Part shown: piece by piece, positions 1-5,411 of the stretch
Layout: every line of letters starts with the position of its first letter
How positions within the stretch are numbered: position 1 is the first letter of the stretch
Source of the DNA: Actinomycetes bacterium
Lineage (GTDB): Bacteria; Actinomycetota; Thermoleophilia; BMS3ABIN01
Direction of reading: 5' to 3'
DNA: 10,699 nt
NCBI GenBank assembly: GCA_021790075.1
Contig: JAJYIN010000054.1
Span: 1 to 10,699 of the forward strand
Position numbers and translations under genes: made by a program
Notes under the pieces: model-generated
What the model saw: the letters and a program-made list of their open reading frames with translations, nothing else
What the model was told of the DNA's origin: nothing
Databases searched by the model: none

Positions 1-131
1 CGCCCCAGCATGTTGGCGCTGATGCCGAGATTGCGGGCCGCCTCGCTTGTGCGGTAGCCTTGCTCCGTGACCAGTCCGACAGCTTCTTCCTTAAATTCCT
101 TGCTGTACTTCCTTCTCTTCTTTTCTGTCAT
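1..131 (-). CDS. IS3-family transposase OrfA, N-terminal part (cut by window edge)
   Basis: Read on the minus strand from the ATG at 131-129, the protein begins MTEKKRRKYSKEFKEEAVGL and continues to about residue 43 at the window edge. The basic start, the KYSKEFKEEAV motif and the following EAARNLGIS segment are typical of the helix-turn-helix of IS3-family OrfA, which binds the terminal inverted repeats and is normally frameshifted with OrfB to make the active transposase. A good SD (GGAGGTG) precedes the ATG by a few bases. Only the N-terminal half of OrfA is visible, so I cannot say whether the element is complete or active. It points away from the cassette array, and its outer end is near position 179. 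The family call is firm; the IS3 subgroup is not determined. Confidence 0.85.
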   Translation of the reverse strand, partial: MTEKKRRKYSKEFKEEAVGLVTEQGYRTSEAARNLGISANMLG

Positions 132-179
132 GTGACACCTCCGTTAGAGTATTAAAAATAACTCTTAGGAGAGTGTCCA
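1..179 (-). mobile_element. End of an IS3-family insertion sequence (orfA-proximal end)
   Basis: On the minus strand the sequence just upstream of orfA begins TGGACACTCTCC at 179, a plausible IS3-type terminal inverted repeat starting with TG. The orfA start codon lies about 48 bases inside it. Within this leader, AGAGT (146-150) and ACTCT (161-165) form an inverted repeat flanking an AT-rich stretch. The exact outer boundary and the target duplication cannot be fixed, because the other end lies outside the window. Confidence 0.65.
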
Positions 180-181
180 GA

Positions 182-340
182 GAAACCGGGCCATCTCAAG
201 GAGAACTTCACGATCTCCTGCGAGGCCACTTCACGATCAAGGTGGATGAGCCCGCTCGCAGCCCAGTTCCCATCTTCGCGGGAAGAGAACGCTGGCAGCA
301 GTGGCGGCGGTTGGACGGGCGTGGTAGCTCAGGCGCCTAA
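182..340 (+). pseudogene. Possible 3' remnant of a cassette ORF cut by the IS
   Basis: One frame stays open from the IS edge to a TAA at 338-340 and reads GELHDLLRGHFTIKVDEP, then PIFAGRERWQQWRRLDGRG. The product is not recognised. The argument for it is positional: its stop falls inside the GCCTAAC core of the attC-like site, just as the stop codons of cassettes 2 and 3 fall inside their own attC cores. It has no start codon of its own here, and a second plus frame is also open across most of the stretch, so it may be no more than a chance reading. If real, it is the end of a gene in the preceding cassette that the IS disrupted. Confidence 0.25.
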
Positions 341-355
341 CGCTCAGCGTTAGGC
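335..355 (+). other. attC-like palindrome, unusually short (cassette junction)
   Basis: GCCTAAC (335-341, fits the R'' consensus RYYYAAC) and GTTAGGC (349-355, fits R' GTTRRRY) are only 7 bases apart. Together they form a perfect inverted repeat, GCCTAACGCT and AGCGTTAGGC around one central C. Normal attC sites are about 57 bp or more, with an L''/L' pair and a central spacer; here these are missing or collapsed. That 349-355 is a true recombination boundary (cut after G349) is supported by its exact complementarity to the R'' of the next cassette at 678-684. Alternatively R'' lies further left (AACGCTG at 288-294 can pair with CAGCGTT at 345-351) and the 335-341 motif is incidental. Confidence 0.5.
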
Positions 356-422
356 CGCTTTCACCGTTGCGGAAACCAGCGAGCCAAGCAGGACACTCAC
401 TTCTGGAAAGGAGATGAAAACC

Positions 423-632
423 ATGTATCTAGAAAATGGCAGAGCCATGGCCCAGGGCATTATGATCCTGATCTTCGCAGCCATTGCCTTCTGGGTCAAT
501 CTCACCATCGGGCTTGCGCTTGTAGCCTTCATGGGATTGATGATCCTACAAAGCGCGTTTTCCGACTGGTGTCCATCGGACCTGTTCCTACGACCGATAG
601 GGCTGAAGAAGAAACTGGAGAGCAAAGGATAG
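423..632 (+). CDS. DUF2892-type small membrane protein (YgaP-like TM domain), cassette 1
   Basis: The 69-residue product starts MYLENGRAMAQGIM and has two hydrophobic segments (about residues 9-25 and 28-44), then QSAFSDWCPSD and a basic tail ending LKKKLESKG. The membrane hairpin followed by a GL-LQSAF-CP-LG pattern is the hallmark of DUF2892, the inner-membrane domain also found at the C-terminus of YgaP-type rhodanese proteins. The precise role of stand-alone copies is not established. I prefer ATG 423 to the in-frame ATG at 414, because the SD AAAGGAG (407-413) abuts 414 but sits 9 bases from 423. It is the only gene in cassette 1; its stop lies 45 bases before the attC at 678. It was probably acquired through the integron. 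Confidence 0.75.
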   Translation: MYLENGRAMAQGIMILIFAAIAFWVNLTIGLALVAFMGLMILQSAFSDWCPSDLFLRPIGLKKKLESKG

Positions 633-677
633 CAGAGGAAAAGAGTGAGCGGGTTATCGCTCTCAAGACGAATGGCC

Positions 678-788
678 GCCTAACAAGCGGCTGGAGCCGA
701 CCGCGTCAAGGTGCCGCAATTCGGGCACTCCTTTTCAGTCGTAACATTCTGGTAGAGGGCGCGGCTGCTTAGCCGCAGCGCGTTATGC
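678..788 (+). other. attC recombination site closing cassette 1 (111 bp)
   Basis: R'' is GCCTAAC (678-684) and R' is GTTATGC (782-788), with recombination expected after G782. The left arm, AAGCGGCTGGAGCC, can fold against the right arm around GCGGCTGCTTAGCCGC (760-775), giving the imperfect hairpin typical of attC. R' differs from GTTRRRY by a T at position 5, but its last six bases belong to cassette 2. The length and arm composition are ordinary for attC sites. Confidence 0.8.
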
Positions 789-803
789 GCCAAGAGGACA
801 AGA

Positions 804-1328
804 ATGCTGATTCATGATTTCATACCTCTCTATCAGTTCTCTGAAAGACATCAGATCATGACGAGTGCGAGCCCACCAAACGTGTTCCGGGCTATATCGA
901 CCCTGGATGTATCCCGGTCTCCAGTCGTGAGGCTACTCTACACACTACGTCACATGCCAAAGGCATCCCTTACACTCGACGGGATGAAGGACATCAGCTT
1001 CACGGTCCTCGGTCAGATTGACGACGAAGAAGTCGTACTTGGGCTTATCGGGCGATTCTGGAAGCCGATCCCGGAGATCGTCAGGATCGACCCTCATCTG
1101 TTTGCCGGATTCAATGAACCAGGGTACTCCAAGGCTGCTCTCAACTTCTTCATTCAGGGCACTCCCCTGGGTAGCAGGTTGTCGACGGAGACAAGGGTAT
1201 GTTGTACCTCTACCGGTGCCCGTATCCTATTCTCGGCTTATTGGGCAATGGTCCGACCGTTCAGTGGTTTGATACGCAGGTCGATGCTCCGAGGTATTCG
1301 GACAACGGCAGAGCAATATGCCAGATAA
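804..1328 (+). CDS. Conserved hypothetical protein, SRPBCC-like, cassette 2
   Basis: The 174-residue protein starts MLIHDFIPLYQFSERHQIMT and contains SPVVRLLYTLRHMP, then VLGLIGRFWKPIPEIVRIDP, FNEPGYSKAALNF, LSTETRV and a C-terminal YWAMVRPFSGLIRRSMLRGI helix. This order of short strands closing with a long amphipathic helix, and the GRFW and STETRV motifs, resembles uncharacterised proteins of the SRPBCC (polyketide-cyclase/lipid-transport-like) fold, which hold small hydrophobic ligands. No ligand can be inferred. There is no signal peptide. The ATG at 804 has an SD (AGAGG, 793-797) 6 bases upstream, and the start lies 21 bases inside the cassette. The TAA (1326-1328) is embedded in the attC core. 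The fold assignment is tentative; that the gene is real is well supported by its fit within the cassette. Confidence 0.7.
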   Translation: MLIHDFIPLYQFSERHQIMTSASPPNVFRAISTLDVSRSPVVRLLYTLRHMPKASLTLDGMKDISFTVLGQIDDEEVVLGLIGRFWKPIPEIVRIDPHLFAGFNEPGYSKAALNFFIQGTPLGSRLSTETRVCCTSTGARILFSAYWAMVRPFSGLIRRSMLRGIRTTAEQYAR

Positions 1329-1450
1329 CCAAGCGTTGTAGCCGACAGATCACGCTTGCATTTCGGCCCTACCGTGACAAGGATGATGCAGAGGCATAGG
1401 CAAGGGCGGGGCGTCAAGGGCGCCCGCAGGTTGAGCGCCACATGTTATGC
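1323..1450 (+). other. attC recombination site closing cassette 2 (128 bp)
   Basis: R'' is AGATAAC (1323-1329), degenerate in its first three bases, followed by CAAGCGTTGTAGCCGAC, which closely resembles the left arm of the attC at 678. R' is GTTATGC (1444-1450), identical to the preceding one. The stop codon of the cassette 2 gene lies in R''. The right arm (GGTTGAGCGCC, 1430-1440) pairs only weakly with the left one, so the hairpin is less regular than in the first site. Confidence 0.7.
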
Positions 1451-1459
1451 GAAAAAAAG

Positions 1460-1505
1460 TGCATGAAACCAGTCGAAATGTGTATAATAATGTTATAAAT
1501 ACACA
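1460..1505 (+). promoter_or_regulatory. Candidate vapBC promoter and autoregulatory operator
   Basis: TATAAT at 1483-1488 is a perfect -10 element; at a 17-base spacing the -35 position (1460-1465, TGCATG) is weak. TGTGTAT (1479-1485) and ATACACA (1499-1505) form an inverted repeat 13 bases apart that covers the -10 and the probable transcription start. VapB antitoxins commonly repress their own operon by binding such repeats, so this is a reasonable operator. It also means the cassette carries its own promoter and does not depend on an integron Pc promoter. Confidence 0.6.
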
Positions 1506-1521
1506 TAGGGAGAGTGCCAGA

Positions 1522-1716
1522 ATGAGAACAAATGTGGTTATAGACGACAACTTGATGCAGTCAGCCTTAAAGGCATCGGGATTTAAAACAAAGAAAGAAA
1601 CAATAGAAGAAGGACTGAAACTGTTGGTCCAAGTTCGACGTCAAGCTGCCGTCAAGGAATTACGCGGCAAGCTCAGGTGGCAGGGTGACCTCAACGCCAT
1701 GAGAATCGACAAATGA
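1522..1716 (+). CDS. vapB: VapB-family antitoxin, cassette 3
   Basis: The 64-residue protein starts MRTNVVIDDNLMQSALKASG and continues FKTKKETIEEGLKLLVQVRR, then a C-terminal ELRGKLRWQGDLNAMR tail. This is the standard layout of the VapB type with a ribbon-helix-helix DNA-binding N-terminus and a C-terminal stretch that wraps and blocks the partner PIN toxin. An SD (GGGAGAG, 1508-1514) precedes the ATG by 7 bases; a longer reading from 1447 would begin inside the attC and overrun the promoter, so I reject it. The TGA overlaps the vapC start as ATGA, indicating translational coupling. The region is clearly richer in A and T than the chromosomal genes to the right, consistent with acquisition. 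Confidence 0.9.
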   Translation: MRTNVVIDDNLMQSALKASGFKTKKETIEEGLKLLVQVRRQAAVKELRGKLRWQGDLNAMRIDK

Positions 1717-2108
1717 TTCTCGTCGATTCATCTGTTTGGATTGACTACTTCAATGGGGTAACGACAGCTGAGACTGACTTATTTGATTCCATTCTTGGCA
1801 GGGAGTTGATTGTCATGGGCGACTTAATCCTTGTTGAAGTACTCCAAGGATTCCAGTCCGAGAAAGATTTTGAAACTGCCAAAAAGGAACTATTAGGTTT
1901 TCCGTTTATGGACATGTGCAGCAAAGAACTTGCCATCGAAAGTGCGCATAGTTATCGAAAACTTAGGGCTAATGGAGTGACCGTCCGTAAAACGATTGAC
2001 GTTCTAATCGGGTCTTTCTGCATCCACCACCAGATATCTTTACTACACAATGACCGAGATTTTGAGCCAATGGAACGCTTTTTAAAATTAAAAACGATCA
2101 GCGCATAA
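1713..2108 (+). CDS. vapC: VapC-family PIN-domain ribonuclease toxin, cassette 3
   Basis: The 131-residue protein is of normal length for a PIN-domain toxin, a Mg2+-dependent ribonuclease that typically inhibits translation by cutting RNA and is held inactive by VapB. The acidic catalytic residues are present: D5 in MILVDSSVWIDYF, E42 in LVEVLQG, D96 in KTIDVLIG and D114 or D116 in HNDRDF. No frameshift or loss is seen, so it should be active. The start codon overlaps vapB by 4 bases and the TAA (2106-2108) lies inside the final attC core. Toxin-antitoxin pairs are well known in integron cassettes, where they are thought to stabilise the array. Confidence 0.92.
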   Translation: MILVDSSVWIDYFNGVTTAETDLFDSILGRELIVMGDLILVEVLQGFQSEKDFETAKKELLGFPFMDMCSKELAIESAHSYRKLRANGVTVRKTIDVLIGSFCIHHQISLLHNDRDFEPMERFLKLKTISA

Positions 2109-2122
2109 CAACTCGTTGCAGC
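2103..2122 (+). other. Truncated attC (left half only) ending the array
   Basis: GCATAAC (2103-2109) is an exact complement of the first bases of cassette 3 preceded by G, and is followed by AACTCGTTGCAGC, which matches the left arm of the other attC sites. After 2122 the expected centre, right arm and GTTRRRY are missing: I find no GTTAxxC-like core to its right before the kinase gene. The array therefore ends in half a site and could not be cut there by the usual reaction. Confidence 0.6.
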
Positions 2123-2123
2123 A

Positions 2124-2405
2124 TTCTACGGCCCCCAGTGCTTCACGGACATGATTCCTTTCCTCATCTACTTCATGGTTCCGCCCGTCAACTGTTTTGA
2201 CCGGATCGGCAGCAAGGTCAAGCTGGCGCTGGCCCCGCTCATCCTTGTTTTGATCGGCATTATTTTTTTTGCCAATTATCAGAATACCGCCAGCGACCCG
2301 GCGCGCAGCTGGAACGTGCACCCGGGGATCTTTGGCCGCCAGGACCGCTTGTGCGACTGGTCGCAGATCCCGTACCTGCCCCGTGATTTCACGGACCGGC
2401 CCTAG
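2124..2405 (+). pseudogene. C-terminal remnant of a polytopic membrane protein (glycosyltransferase-like)
   Basis: The frame begins directly after the broken attC with FYGPQCFTDMIPFLIYF, then a hydrophobic segment around LALAPLILVLIGIIFFANY, and ends WNVHPGIFGRQDRLCDW with a short tail. The YGP-TD-PF loop before a membrane helix and a C-terminal WN..P....RLWDW-like motif recall the ends of multi-pass membrane glycosyltransferase-type proteins of several hundred residues. Here only about 93 residues remain and no start has an SD, so I read it as a gene fragment truncated by the cassette insertion or a later deletion. The frame is in phase with vapC, separated by its stop codon, which seems to be chance. 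The family assignment is from memory of such motifs and is tentative. Confidence 0.45.
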
Positions 2406-2720
2406 CTGGAGGCCGCGCCGGCCGGCCCCGCTTTCCCGGTCCGCGTCTTCCCTTCCCTGCACACCTCACGCCCGGTTGCGCCCGGCAAATACGATAATGT
2501 TGCCAACAAAAGGGTTTTTGGGGCGCAAGGCGAAGAACTTCCCGGCGGCATCATGGGCGGGCAGTGGCCATTCCTCTTTACTGGCGCGACGGCGGCAGGG
2601 ACTAAAAAGCCTAGAATCAGGGAAATTTACAGGCATGATCCTTGCCCGGGTGGGCGGTTACCGGGCCAGGCAACCTTTCCAATCTGAAAACTCCGGAAAG
2701 ATGGTGACGGCAACCGGTTG
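2406..2720. other. Gene-free stretch upstream of the kinase operon
   Basis: I see no convincing gene. It contains the perfect GC palindrome GCCGGCCGGC near 2416-2427, a weak hairpin GGCAA/TTGCC around 2487-2507, and a 6-bp hairpin GCCCGG (2644-2649) with CCGGGC (2661-2666) about 55 bases before the kinase start. TAGAAT at 2612-2617 could be a -10 element but has no recognisable -35 at the right distance. The kinase promoter presumably lies here but cannot be placed with confidence. No riboswitch signature was recognised. Confidence 0.5.
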
Positions 2721-4973
2721 ATGGCAGGCAATAAAATTCTGGGTGACAACATTCTGGGTGACAACATTCTGGGAACGGTGCTGGACGCCATTGCCGACGG
2801 CGTCAGCATCCAGGACCGCAACATGCGGGTCATCTATGCCAATGCTGCTCAGAAGCGCCAGTTCGGCAAAGACATTGTGGGCAGGCTGTGCTATGAAGTC
2901 TACCGCCAGAGTTCCCGCAAATGTCCTGATTGCCCGGTCCAGAAGACTTTTGAGACCGGCGAGCCCGCCCGGATCATCCACGCCGGCTTTGACAAGGACG
3001 GCCGGGCGATCACGGTGGACATCGTCTCGGCGCCCATCAGGGACGCGGAAGGCAACATTGTGGCGGGTGTGGAGGTCGTGCGCAACATCGATCCCCTGCC
3101 GGGCGGCCAGCAGGAGCTCCTGGACCGGAACGTGCTGCTGGAGCGCCTGGCGGCCGTGGCCAAGGAGATTTCCTCCGGTCTGGACCTGGACGCCATCCTC
3201 AAGCAGGTGGTCACCAGCGCCGCCGAGCTGACCGGCGCCGACGGGGCCACCATCGCCCTGCTGGATGAGAAGCGGAACGAGATTAACTACCCCTATCACT
3301 ACCGGATGCCGGAATTGCTCACGGAGCTCCGCGTTCCCTGGGGAAAAGGCATGGGTATCGCCGGCCAGGTGATGAGCAGCGGCGAGCATTTGATCATGAA
3401 CGATTACGGCTCCCATCCGGCGCACCTGAAGTCCTTCAGTGATGCCGGAGTGAGGGCCATCCTCGCCGTTCCTCTGATGATTGGCTCCCGGCCGGTGGGC
3501 GCCCTGGGGCTCTTCGGCAAAGAGGTCAAAAAAGATTTCTCCGGCGAAGACCTGCAGATGGCCCTGGCGGTGGCCGACCAGGCGGCGGTGGCGATCGACA
3601 ATGCCCGGCTGTTCGAGGAGACCAGGGAGCGGCTGCGCGTCCAGCGGGAGCTGACCAGGACCGCGACCAGCATCGCCGCCGGCCTTGACCTGGGAAAAGT
3701 TCTTAGTCAAGTAGTGAGGGATGTGGCGGGAGTGCTCAAGGCCGATGCCGCCATGATCTGCATCGCCGACCCGGAGCTGGAACAGCTCACCTTTCCCTAT
3801 GCCCATAACCTGCCGGAGGAGCTGACCAGGATCACCGCGCCGCTGGGCCGGGGGGCCGCCGCCAAAGTCATCGAGTCGGGCGCGCCCCTGGTGGTGAACG
3901 ATTACCAGGAGTGGCCGGGGCGCGTCGATGAGTTTGCCGCCGCGGGCATCGCGGCTGTGGCGACGGCCCCTCTCCGGGTCGGCGGACGCATGATGGGAGC
4001 GATCGGGGCCATGGACACCGGCAGCGGCCGGCAGTTCACAGACGACGATCTGGACATCCTGGCGATCATCTGCACGCAGGCGGCCGTCGCCATCGAGAAC
4101 GCTCACCTTTACAGGGAATTATCAGGCTCGGCGGTGCGACTGGAGGAGCGCGTTCGTGAGCGCACCGAAGCTCTGTCGCGCATGTACCGGGAAAGCGAGC
4201 GCCGGGGGCGGGAACTCGGGGAGGCCAACCTGAAACTGCGCGAGGTCGACCGCCTCAAGTCGGAGTTCCTGGCGAACATGAGCCATGAGCTGAGGACGCC
4301 GCTCAATTCCATCATCGGATTCAGCAAGCTGATAATCGACGGGCTTGACGGTGAGATCAACGAGGAGCAGGCGGACGACCTCGAGATCGTGCACAAGAAT
4401 GCGCAGGAGTTGCTGCGGCTCATTGACGACCTGCTCAACATTGCTAAGATCGAGGCGGGCCGGGCCAGCCTGAGGTTGGGGAAGTTCGACCCGGCGGAAG
4501 TGGTGGGGGAAGCGGTGATGAGCTTCCGCTCCGCGGCCGCCGAAAAGGGGATCCGGCTGACTCAGGAGCTGCCGGAAACAGTCGCGGAGATCGACATGGA
4601 CCGGGGCAAGATCCGGCAGGTGATGATGAACCTGATCGGCAACGCCATCAAGTTCACGCAGGCCGGCGAAGTACGGGTGGTGCTGAAACAGACTCCCGCG
4701 GAAACGATTTTCGAGGTGGCGGATACCGGCATCGGCCTCGAGCCGGATCAGCAGGAAGCAGTCTTCGAGCGTTTTCACCAGGCGGCGCCCAGCCTGGCCG
4801 AGGCCGAAGGCGCGGGCCTGGGGCTGACGATCAGCAAGCGATTCGTGGAGATGCACGGCGGCCGCATCTGGGTGGAAAGCGAATATGGCAAAGGCAGCAC
4901 CTTCTCCTTCATGATTCCGGCAAACAGGCTTCCGGGGCAGTCACAGGGCACGCACGGACCGGTGGCGGAATGA
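2721..4973 (+). CDS. Soluble PAS-GAF-GAF hybrid-free sensor histidine kinase
   Basis: The 750-residue protein has, in order, a PAS domain (about 17-125), two GAF domains (about 140-297 and 312-465), a coiled coil (about 465-512), HisKA with the H-box SHELRTPLNSIIGFSKL and phosphoacceptor H522, and a HATPase_c domain with N-box NLIGNAIKF (N641), G1 box DTGIGL (D668) and G2 box GAGLGLTISKRF. It has no membrane segment or signal peptide, so it senses cytoplasmic or diffusible signals, probably small molecules or redox through the GAF/PAS part. The PAS carries C57, C68 and C71. It has no receiver of its own; the next gene supplies one. ATG 2721 and TTG 2718 are adjacent alternatives, and neither has a strong SD. 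The N-terminus contains an in-frame 15-bp tandem repeat. Kinase activity is well supported; the ligand is unknown. Confidence 0.93.
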   Translation: MAGNKILGDNILGDNILGTVLDAIADGVSIQDRNMRVIYANAAQKRQFGKDIVGRLCYEVYRQSSRKCPDCPVQKTFETGEPARIIHAGFDKDGRAITVDIVSAPIRDAEGNIVAGVEVVRNIDPLPGGQQELLDRNVLLERLAAVAKEISSGLDLDAILKQVVTSAAELTGADGATIALLDEKRNEINYPYHYRMPELLTELRVPWGKGMGIAGQVMSSGEHLIMNDYGSHPAHLKSFSDAGVRAILAVPLMIGSRPVGALGLFGKEVKKDFSGEDLQMALAVADQAAVAIDNARLFEETRERLRVQRELTRTATSIAAGLDLGKVLSQVVRDVAGVLKADAAMICIADPELEQLTFPYAHNLPEELTRITAPLGRGAAAKVIESGAPLVVNDYQEWPGRVDEFAAAGIAAVATAPLRVGGRMMGAIGAMDTGSGRQFTDDDLDILAIICTQAAVAIENAHLYRELSGSAVRLEERVRERTEALSRMYRESERRGRELGEANLKLREVDRLKSEFLANMSHELRTPLNSIIGFSKLIIDGLDGEINEEQADDLEIVHKNAQELLRLIDDLLNIAKIEAGRASLRLGKFDPAEVVGEAVMSFRSAAAEKGIRLTQELPETVAEIDMDRGKIRQVMMNLIGNAIKFTQAGEVRVVLKQTPAETIFEVADTGIGLEPDQQEAVFERFHQAAPSLAEAEGAGLGLTISKRFVEMHGGRIWVESEYGKGSTFSFMIPANRLPGQSQGTHGPVAE
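2736..2773 (+). repeat. 15-bp in-frame tandem repeat (2.5 copies) in kinase N-terminus
   Basis: ATTCTGGGTGACAAC occurs at 2736-2750 and again at 2751-2765, followed by ATTCTGGG at 2766-2773. It encodes ILGDN ILGDN ILG just before the PAS domain. Because the unit is a multiple of three, copy-number change would alter protein length without shifting the frame. Confidence 0.9.
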
Positions 4974-5371
4974 CAGGCGGCGGGAAGACTGTCCTGCTCG
5001 TGGACGACAACGACGATGTCCGGCGCCTGGTGAAAAAAGTGCTGGAGCGTTCCGGCAAGACCGTTATCGAGGCCAGCAGCGGCGAGGAAGCGCTCAAGCT
5101 GGTGGAGAGCCGGGTGCCCGATCTGGTGTTGATGGATATCCGCCTCCCGGGCAAATATGACGGACTCGAGGCCGCCACCAGGATGAAGGAGGATCCGCGG
5201 CTCGGCCGCATGCCGGTGGTGGCGCTAACGGCCAGCGTCCTCAGTTCCGACCGGGAGCGCGCACTGGCGGCGGGCTGCAGCGGATTCATCTCCAAGCCGA
5301 TAGACATCACGGCTTTGCCGGCCCTCGTGGACAAGTTCATCGCTCACGGCCCCGGCGCCCAGCCGCACTAA
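4970..5371 (+). CDS. Single-domain (CheY-like) response regulator
   Basis: The 133-residue protein is one REC domain with no output domain. It has the acidic pair D12/D13 (LLVDDNDD), phosphoacceptor D56 (LVLMDIRLPG), T87 (ALTAS) and K109 in SKPID, so every residue needed for phosphorylation is present. The ATGA overlap with the kinase stop (4970-4973) implies translational coupling, and the kinase is the obvious phosphodonor. In such layouts a stand-alone REC either acts by protein contact or relays phosphate; here the receivers of the downstream HD-GYP protein are possible partners, but this is inference. The C-terminal tail after about residue 125 is short and probably unstructured. Confidence 0.93.
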   Translation: MTGGGKTVLLVDDNDDVRRLVKKVLERSGKTVIEASSGEEALKLVESRVPDLVLMDIRLPGKYDGLEAATRMKEDPRLGRMPVVALTASVLSSDRERALAAGCSGFISKPIDITALPALVDKFIAHGPGAQPH

Positions 5372-5411
5372 AGCGGTATCCGTAGCAAACACAGCACATG
5401 GGAGGATCAAG

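Larger units (their letters stand above)
335..2122 (+). mobile_element. Integron gene-cassette array, integrase not in window
   Basis: Three cassettes with genes on the plus strand are delimited by attC sites. Cassette 1 is about 350-782, cassette 2 about 783-1444, and cassette 3 starts at 1445 and is truncated near 2122. Cassette 1 begins TTAGGC and its R'' is GCCTAAC, an exact complement; cassette 3 begins TTATGC and its R'' is GCATAAC, also exact; cassette 2 begins TTATGC and its R'' is AGATAAC, agreeing at 5 of 7. This own-end matching is what circular cassettes joined by an integron integrase produce, and is hard to get by chance. The R''/L'' stretches are related to each other (AACAAGCGGCTGGAGCCGAC, AACCAAGCGTTGTAGCCGAC, AACAACTCGTTGCAGC). 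No intI or attI is visible, so this may be an array lying beyond an integrase to the left or a cluster of attC sites lacking an integrase. Confidence 0.8.

Noticed and set aside
569..772. Small plus-strand frame running into the first attC
   Set aside because: It overlaps the end of the DUF2892 gene and runs through the folded attC arms; there is no ribosome site.
300..2122. CRISPR array
   Set aside because: The repeated elements are attC arms of different length and only partly alike, spaced by whole genes; there are no short identical repeats with unique spacers.
2269..2721. Plus-strand 150-codon frame ending at the kinase start
   Set aside because: The product is R/A/P-rich with no motif, overlaps the membrane-protein remnant in another frame and has no SD; the TGATG junction with the kinase appears accidental.
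2658..4106. Long minus-strand open frame opposite the kinase gene (482 codons)
   Set aside because: It reads as low-complexity, R/H/G/D-rich protein with no domain, lies wholly opposite clear kinase domains, and is a codon-bias shadow of GC-rich coding DNA.
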